Assembly: GCA_015501055.1 (NCBI GenBank) | Contig: JADNYV010000001.1 | Span: 62,001 to 126,000 of the forward strand | DNA length: 64,000 nt | Origin: Mucidula mucida | Lineage: Eukaryota > Basidiomycota > Agaricomycetes > Agaricales > Physalacriaceae | Direction of reading: 5' to 3' | The notes under the pieces: model-generated | Database searches by the model: none | What the model saw: the letters and a program-made list of their open reading frames with translations, nothing else | What the model was told of the DNA's origin: nothing | In this document: piece by piece, positions 56,864 through 64,000 of the stretch | How the letters are laid out: every line of letters starts with the position of its first letter | Position numbering within the stretch: position 1 is the stretch's first letter | Translations under genes and position numbers: made by a program

Positions 56864-57762
56864 ATGAATTCTACTCCCCCTCTCAGACGCTCTTCGAGGT
56901 TCAATCCGGACTCGGGCTCCAAGCGCGCACTACCAGACGACGATGATTCCGTTGATATACCCTCGAAGAAGCGGTCTACGACGACTGCGAAGCAAGAGGT
57001 CTTCACTGAGAAGCGGGTAAGATGTCGGCCTTTTCCGTTGAATATGCAGCTGAACGAGTTCACACAGGCGAAGCCTACCGCCGCCAAAAAGGGCAGGAAA
57101 GTTCAAGTTTCGTCTGAGGCTATATTCACTGAGAATGACAAGCAAAAGGCGTCGATTACGCCAAATCCTCCCAAACCAAGCAATGCCGAATTCAAGAAGG
57201 CATGGCAGGACTGGTGCAAGATCCACAAGTGGAAGCCAGATCCGACTTTCCAGCCAAATTATGGCTCGCCAATCATGCACAGCAGTGAAGGTACGTGCCA
57301 AAATATGTTTTCTTCTCCATTTCAACTCACTTCGCATACTCTAGCGATCAGGTACTTCGTCTTCCAACGTGGGGATCTGGAGGTCGTGCCGTATTCCAAT
57401 TTCCCAAACGAGCACAATCCTTCGCGCCCAGGTCGCGCATACCGTTACAAGGACCTTTTGAAACTCGCCTATCGCAAGGAAGCCTTCAGGCATGGTATTC
57501 CTAACGCGGCGGAAGAACCAGATGCGACGACGGAGAAGGCAATGTTGGCGGCAGGCCAGGCACAGTTCAAGTTGGCGTAAGTCTTTTGTTTCTCTCGTGT
57601 TTCCCTATTGACGTTGACTATAGCATGGCGCACCGTGATGAAATGTTTCAAAGGCGAACGGAGAAAAAGGAGCAGGAGGGAAAGTTGAAAGCGGGAGAGA
57701 GCAAGAAACGGAAAGGCCCGACAACTTTTCCCTGGCCCGTGAAGTTTTCACCCCCAATTTGA
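56864..57762 (+). CDS. Lineage-type protein with XPA-C-like motif, copy 2
   Basis: Starts MNSTPPLRRSSRFNPDSGSK, then a basic linker. Exon 1 ends with FKKAWQDWCKIHKWKPD. After an intron at about 57292-57342 the core reads IRYFVFQRGDLEVVPYSNF, then RAYRYKDLLKLAYRKEAFRHG and PDATTEKAMLAAGQAQFKLA. Exon 3 (57624-57762) is a basic tail, RRTEKKEQEGKLKAGESKKR, ending FPWPVKFSPPI. The intron before the core is at the same place as in the copies at 11749 and 58048. Probably nuclear. Function unknown. Confidence 0.65.
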
Positions 57763-58047
57763 ATTCGTCGGGAATGTCGCTTTCCAGACTGTATGTGCGA
57801 CGCGCACAATGATTAGATGGAAATTTATTTGTTGTAATATCTTCAAGGACTTGGCTCGTAGAAATTAGAGACATAGAATATGTATAGTATAGAGCTTGCC
57901 TGAATCGACTTTGTCTCCTCTTCAATACCGACGCATTCTGCTTTTGAATGTCCTTCGTAAAAGTAGGTATTCAGTCACTGATGAGTTACGTTATGTTTGA
58001 ACGGTTCAATCCTTCGATCAGCTGGTGTCTCCTTTACACAAACCACC

Positions 58048-59244
58048 ATGGCCTCGAGGCATACCAAGAAACGCCCCTTTAGTTCAACCATTGACGGGGA
58101 CTCCGACGTCGAAATTGTCGATTATCTCACCCCCAGCACCCCACCGAGGGTTCGCCCTCAGAGTTCTACGCCGAAGAAGAGATCTGTACGCCAATGGGTT
58201 ATTTGAGAGACTCAAAACTAATGAACACATAGCTTACTGGTATCGACTATGGGGTCGTTGACATTGAAGATGACGCCAATCTTGTAAACCCGGCTCTGGC
58301 TTCAACTTTAAGCACGAAACCAGAGGCTACTCACCCAATCGCTTTACATCCAGACGACTTGCCGCTTCCTACGACGCCCTTGAGGAAAAAGCCTAAACAT
58401 ACCCATATTCCTGCGCTCATCATCTCGGACGATGACGATGATGATGATGATGAGTATCTGCCAGAGGTAGTTCAAGTGAAGGCACACACTCGTCCGGCTC
58501 CTCAGGCCACGAATGCCTCTTCTACGGCTCCTCTAGCTAGGCATAGTACAGGCACGGTAGGACGGCAAGCAGCGGCGCTTCCCGTAACCTGGGAGGCTTG
58601 GTGCAATGAACACGCACTCAAGCCAAACGGCAAAATATTGCAACAACAGCAAGGCATGTACGTCATGCATTATAGCGATGGTGAGAGGCTATCAGGATTC
58701 GTACGAAGTTCGATGCTTACGCCACACAGCTATCTCTTTCTTCAAATTCACCAAGGAAGACTTGGCTCCCTTGCCGTACTACTCATTTCCCAACAGCTAT
58801 GTTCAAAGTGCTGCGGCAACTGGAAGCGCCTACCGGTGGGTCGATCTACTATACCACGCCTTTCGCAAGGAGGCCGCCTTGAAATGCGGAGAACTCGGAC
58901 TGAAGCCGCCAGGTGATCCAACGGAGGCGGCCATGTTCGCGAAGGGGAAAGACCTTTTCAAGACCAAGTTGGTTATCTTAGTCGATTGTATTTTATCGTT
59001 TGTTGACGTGAAATGCAGATTGGAGTGGTATAACGATCGATACAAGAAACAGCACCCAGGCAAAGAAAGATTACCGCCCAAGATTAGGGTAGTGAGAGCT
59101 AATAGCGGCCAATTCCTCTCCTATAGTGTTACAGCGGTTGCTGCTCGTCATCGGGATTTAAAGGATTGCGCATTTACGACTACACACATGTGTGAAGAGC
59201 CGACGAAGCGTAAGAAGGGCACAAAAGCTGCCAAGCGTCAATGA
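58048..59244 (+). CDS. Lineage-type protein with XPA-C-like motif, copy 3
   Basis: Starts MASRHTKKRPFSSTIDGDSD. A second exon begins LLTGIDYGVVDIEDD and includes an aspartate run (about 58427-58455). ALPVTWEAWCNEHALKPNG is the paralog of AWQDWCKIHKWKPD in copy 2. The core exon reads ISFFKFTKEDLAPLPYYSF, AYRWVDLLYHAFRKEAALKCG and PPGDPTEAAMFAKGKDLF. The last exon adds LEWYNDRYKKQHPGKERLPP and a basic end (KKGTKAAKRQ, TGA at 59244). It is tandem with copy 2 (285 bp apart), suggesting local duplication. Confidence 0.65.
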
Positions 59245-59534
59245 AGATTATCGGTTTTGGTAGTACCCTCACTATGCATCCTCGACCGAATCCAATTTAT
59301 TCTTTGAACCATTTCACTTCCTCATTGCAATAACGGCTTTGAGAACGGGTATAGAATATGTTACACGTCAGAGAAGCAGGACAAAGACGAAATAAACAAG
59401 AATACTGCATAGCGCACAGCGAAAGAGTAGAAGAACACATTATTAGTAGTTCCATCCGTAACGAATTCATATACAACTCGCAGAGTGATAGTACAACGGC
59501 ACTGAAAGGGAAGAGAACGCCGTGCTTCTGTTGT
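59245..59534. other. Convergent intergenic region
   Basis: 290 bp between convergent 3' ends. Nothing recognised. Confidence 0.3.
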
Positions 59535-62500
59535 TTAATGGCCAAACAGACGGAAAATGAGGTAAATCAGGGAGCCACCGAATCGAATCGCGGACAGGCA
59601 TGCTCTGTGAAAAATAGTGAGCGGGTTAGAAAGATTACGGAAATCACGTCACGCACAGTGCAATGAATAAGAAAGAAAGGTATGGGTTGAACGCGCCTCC
59701 GTTGGCTGATTCAACGTGCTCGGAAACCCAATCGGTAAACGCTGTCGAGGTGAAAACAACAATCATGACCCTACAGAATGCTTAGCGCACGCTATCATGG
59801 ACGCAGTGACGACACCTACATGTTCGAACCGACCCACGCCAGCACAACGTTCGTTCGGCTATTTCTGTCATGATCAGCTTGCTTCGTCGCAGCGTCGCGG
59901 TGCTCCTTCTCTTCTGCCGGTTTGTGTCTCAGAGAGTTCTTCGCGGCGGACCATAACTGGTCTACGTCCTCTCGCGCAGTAGGAATTTCGACTTCCATCA
60001 ACTCTTTGCCTCCATCGCCCTTGACCTTCTTAGCACCTCCAAGATCCTTTGCGGAACCTGATTCTTCATTTTAGTACTGAATTATAGAGTTCAAACCAGA
60101 GAGAGCGATCACCATTGTCTCCTTTCGTTCCCCAAGTGACATCGTGAAGGTTGCACATCGCGTACATCACTGTACGTGAACATCAGTATGCAACTTAAAA
60201 CTATGAATTTGGGACGTACTGAGGATGTTTACATCTACGGAAACAAACAAACGATGATCAGCAATAGACTCGTGACCGCATAGACAAGGCTCACAAGACG
60301 GAAGGAAGAACATGTATTGAATGAAACTCGTGAACATATGCCACGGCTCGAAGTGCATGAAGGAGCTGATGAAGTAAAGACCGTAAGTAGCCGCCAACGA
60401 AATGACGATGTCTTGAAGGGCGGGTGTATCCTTCAGAAGTCTGCGATATGTGAGATTGGCAGTTGAAAAGAGAATGAGAGAACATACTGTCCAAAATTCG
60501 ACCATCCTTCTGAGGTATGTGGTACCGCAAGATAGACCGTCCAAGCAGCGCACCAGATGGTAATGACATTACACAGTCCAAAGAGAACGACTGCCAGACT
60601 GTAGGTCCATTTCGAACCTTGAGGTCGATTACCAAGCGAGCAAACCAGGACGACGAAAAGTAGCGCGATGTAGAGCTTGAGGAAGATCTCGAACACAGTT
60701 TTCCCTGCATTCTGACTGAGGAAATTGAACGCATCCGTTTTGGAGTCCGATGTTGCAGATGAGACCAACTGGGTCGACAATCAGAGACTTGGGCTGACTA
60801 GTAAGAAATAAGGGCTTACAAAGAAGAACGCAAGATAGAAATTGGCGAGAGAGGTCCATGTGAAGATGAGTTGCACGGCGTTGTAGATAAATTCAAACAT
60901 GAGCACAAATTTCCTGAAGAAATTCTGACCAGAGGTCCAGATTCTGAACCAGAAGACGGTAGCGTGTATCGATGCGAATAGAGATCCGTTCAACCATCGC
61001 CGACGCTGGGAAATGAATTCGGCAAGAGTTGTGGGCACATCGGTTGACGCCTTGGCGCTCTTGACATATTTGAGCGTCCATCCCTCGCGTTTCTTCGTCA
61101 CGATTTCGAAGCACAAGATACGATCTTCCGCAAGGTACATGTTCCTCTCGAACAGACCTGCATCGCTAGAAGAGCCGTGCATCGCCTCGCCCTTGAAATA
61201 CGACGCCAAAGGACCTTTGCCATCGGGTCCATTCTGGAGCGCTTTGTATCGGTAAGCACTAAAGGCACCGGGGAGCACACTGATATAGCCAAAGACACTT
61301 TCCAAAGGCTTGTCAAGAATGTTGGAAATCTTGTATTCGAAGTTCTGCGAGGCAGCCAAGGGGCTCGTCAGGAGAAGACCGCAGCTACGTCCCGTGTCCA
61401 CACAAATTCTAGAGCGTAATGATTAGCTCCCGGTGTAATAATAAACGAGAAATACGACGCACTCTCCGCAGGCACCGCCTACGTAGGAGTGCTTGTCAAA
61501 GCACTTCCACAATTCGTAGATTGACGTCCCTGTCGGCTTAGTACCGACGTCAAGGAGGATACAAACGTTGGGCTTGATCAGGGGACCGAAGGCGTTGAAG
61601 AACCAACGATGACTGTTGAGTTTCTTCTTGTTTTGCTCCTTGAGGCAGAACAGGATTTGTACCGGACAAGATCCCTGAGCTACCTCACCGGTATCGGTCA
61701 CGATAACACTGGACGTGTACTCGAAAATATGAGCAGTCACGTCCTTGCCTGCCACGGAATCCTTGGCGATACCCTCCTGGTAGACGCCCATCTAAATGAT
61801 TATAAGCATAAGTTGAGCTACGCGGAAGAAACAAACCCACCAAACTGAGAACCTGCAGCGTTCTCTTGTTCACTTTGTTGCGGCCATCAGACACGACGCA
61901 AACAACAATCTTCTTCCAGCCTTCGGGACCCCACATCTTTGACTTGTTCCGGCTGCACAAGTGCGCTACGTTCTTGATAACACTGCCCCAACCATTAGCA
62001 CACGGTGCAGGCACATCCCGCAAAACGACTCACGCGTTCATCGTCTTGCAGAATAGGACCTCGTCCTCGTTGTACATGGTCATGACAATGAACAGCTCTG
62101 TCTGCCGTCCGTACAGAAATTGGCGGAGGGAGTAGCGGGACGCCATGAAGTCGTCTGGGTCACATGTAGCGGCGGTATAGCGCATCTTGGTCATCTCCTC
62201 TTCATGAGCCCTTGTTGAGGGCACAATGTGGGAGGGGACGTCCATATCGAGCACTAGATTACCCTGGAAGAGCTCGACTTGACGCACGGAACGACGGTTG
62301 AGCATCTTTTCCCGGGCGACAGAGTAGCCTGCGCTGCTGGGATGATGATAGATGCCGGGGCGACCCATGGGTGGGGGATAGTTCTGCTGGAAGGGCATGT
62401 TGGGGACGGGAGGGGCGTCGTGGGTTTCGTACGGAGCAAGGTGGGCCTGTGAGCCGGCGTAGCTGCTCTGGAAGGATTTGGCGGACTTTGTCTCCCAGTT

Positions 62501-62662
62501 TGAGTGGTTATCGTATTCGTCGTAGCCATGTGTAGGAGGGTAGTCGACAACACCAGTGTTGTCGTAGCGAGGGTTATTGGAATTGTAGGTGGTCTGGCCG
62601 GCGTTGTAATTAGGTGCTGGCTGCGAGTTATAGGGATCGTGGTTTTGCTGTCGATAAGCCAT
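59535..62662 (-). CDS. Chitin synthase (class I-III type, division 1)
   Basis: Starts at 62662, [20 protein letters not shown], a disordered Gln/Asn/Pro-rich N-terminus. Domain order then fits chitin synthases: [55 protein letters not shown] followed by [46 protein letters not shown] (the EDRxL motif) and [17 protein letters not shown] (the QRRRW catalytic signature). About seven membrane helices follow, to [22 protein letters not shown] at 59535-59537. It transfers GlcNAc from UDP-GlcNAc to growing chitin at the plasma membrane. Roughly nine introns of 45-60 bp; the last one is at 59650-59600. All catalytic motifs are present and no break was seen. Confidence 0.95.
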
Positions 62663-63278
62663 TTCCCAACCAAAGACGCTCGGCGTTGCTCTGCTTTAAT
62701 AAAGAGAATGGACGGGCAGTGTAACCCAAAAAAAGAATGGTGCAGTTGGTCGTGGTCGGGATGGGAGATGGTGGTTTGACAGATTGGGAATATTTCCCTC
62801 CCACGTGTCCTCAACCAGGAGTCGACTATCGCGATCTTTTCATCAAACCTTATTCAGTCGGATGACAACTGGGACTGAGATTACTGAAGACTACTCAGAT
62901 GCTCTCGACGACAGTGTTCTACACGTCGCAGCAGCCTCTGCGAGTCCAAACTCCAGGCGTTGTTCAGGCGTTGCCATACCACTTCCACCAATCCCACTCA
63001 TTTGTATCAAGGAGAAGTAAGGAAGGGCGACTTTCCCCGACAGGTTTACCCACAAGATTCAGACTGTATTGCAGAAGCAATCCTCATGTTTGGCTCATGT
63101 GCCAAGCCTGTTGTCTGCTAAGTCCCGATTTGGGGTTAGCTAACTCCAAATCCGGGCTTAGCAGCCGACGCTGCCGTGGATAGATACAGTAGTTAGTTCT
63201 CACGCGGTGCTTTTTGACTCCAAACGTTCGCGTCGCCTCGTCGTCGCGTAAATTCATTCTCTGTTTTTCGTCTCCATT
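62663..63278. promoter_or_regulatory. Divergent intergenic region, chitin synthase / next gene
   Basis: About 616 bp between divergent start codons. A short inverted repeat, gtcccgatttgg...agctaactccaaatccggg (63123-63160), is the only structure noted. Confidence 0.35.
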
Positions 63279-64000
63279 ATGTCCGGCCGCGGTGGTGCCC
63301 GCGCTAATGCTGGACGCCCATCAAATGCTTCCAAACTTGCAGCAAGCAAAAGCGACAATAATAAGAGCATCCTCGCCTACCTGAAACCATTGCCCGCCGT
63401 TGGATTGCCCGGATCTGGTGGGAAAGGGAAAGGAAAGGAGAGACAGAAGGAGGAAGCCTCATCTATGGCTGGAAATGCAGGTGTGTGTTCATTATGCCAA
63501 GCCTCCATTGCCTTACTGACTAGTCACATCTTTTGAATGTAGGGCCTTCTACATCCTCGGCACCTTGTACGCGCACGGACGTCCAAATGATTAATGTGTC
63601 CGATGCGCAACTCGATGCGGAATCAACACCCTCAGCAGATGAACTCGACTTCGACGCCCAATTTGGAGCAGACCCGTCCGAAGAAATGTGGGCTGCAGCG
63701 TCTACACAGCGCGCGGCTCAAGAAACCAGCATACCCTCCACCTCCCTATACGCTATTCCTACCGCGGCTCATGCTACTTTGGATCTTCCCGCGTCGGCGC
63801 GCCTATCTGAAATGGAATGGGCCAACATTCAGCGAGAAGGGCGTAATATCTCCGAGCTTGAAAGGTCTACCGATGCTCGGTCAACGGTAGTCGACGATAG
63901 TCTGTTCGATGACGCGGTGGATGAGAGTGATGAAGTTGACGAGTCGGAGGAGCTGGAGAAGGAATCGGACGAGGACCAAGCAAAGACGGGAGTTCTATAT
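63279..64000 (+). CDS. Unidentified gene, 5' part (runs off the window)
   Basis: ATG at 63279 reads MSGRGGARANAGRPSNASKL, then a Gly/Lys-rich stretch (GGKGKGKERQKEE). An intron of about 63 bp (63480-63542) leads to PSTSSAPCTRTDVQMINVSD, DELDFDAQFGADPSEEMW and an increasingly acidic region (DESDEVDESEELEKESDED) that is still open at 64000. The leader with G-R-P is reminiscent of N-termini of some fungal transposase-like proteins, but this is a weak resemblance. No domain can be called from this part. Confidence 0.5.

Overview
The window looks like nuclear DNA of an agaricomycete-type basidiomycete. Genes are packed on both strands and interrupted by many introns of about 40-65 bp with GT..AG borders. 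The families seen are typical of mushrooms and relatives: multi-copy cytochrome P450s, a class I-III type chitin synthase, a VNX1-like CAX exchanger, Ty3/gypsy chromoviruses and hAT elements. No species can be named from the sequence alone.

Layout. 0-4.2 kb: an SH3/one-TM protein, a 901-bp perfect palindrome, a decayed member of a HExxH-bearing family, and PAM17 (mitochondrial import motor). 4.3-21.2 kb is a mostly housekeeping block: an SNF2/Rad5-like ATPase, UDP-glucose 4-epimerase, a lineage-type gene with an XPA-C-like motif, an intron-bearing tRNA-His, a multi-pass membrane protein, a VNX1-like cation/H+ exchanger carrying a one-base lesion at a conserved acidic site, and an acidic coiled-coil protein. 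21.4-34.2 kb is a segmental-duplication zone. It holds a better-preserved HExxH gene, a gene resembling OTT_1508-like deaminases, and shared 5' flanks. A long inverted duplication brackets a casein kinase I gene; its right-hand deaminase copy is broken by two different MITEs (empty sites are visible in the left copy) and by a small deletion.

34.3-56.1 kb: three paralogous P450 genes (two on minus, one of them frameshifted, and one on plus) surround a nest of mobile DNA. That nest holds two or three TA-flanked MITEs, a solo LTR, and a full 8.7-kb Ty3/gypsy chromodomain retrotransposon inserted exactly in the Walker A codons of a RecQ-like helicase. A 2.2-kb hAT derivative is inserted in its gag. 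The retrotransposon appears to use Tf1-type self-priming and a -1 gag-pol frameshift site, and is inactivated by point stops and single-base deletions. 56.8-64 kb: two further paralogs of the XPA-C-like family, a complete chitin synthase, and the start of an unidentified gene running off the window.

Gene models were built by hand from open frames, splice-site consensus and comparison between copies inside the window. Exact starts and some introns remain uncertain where stated.
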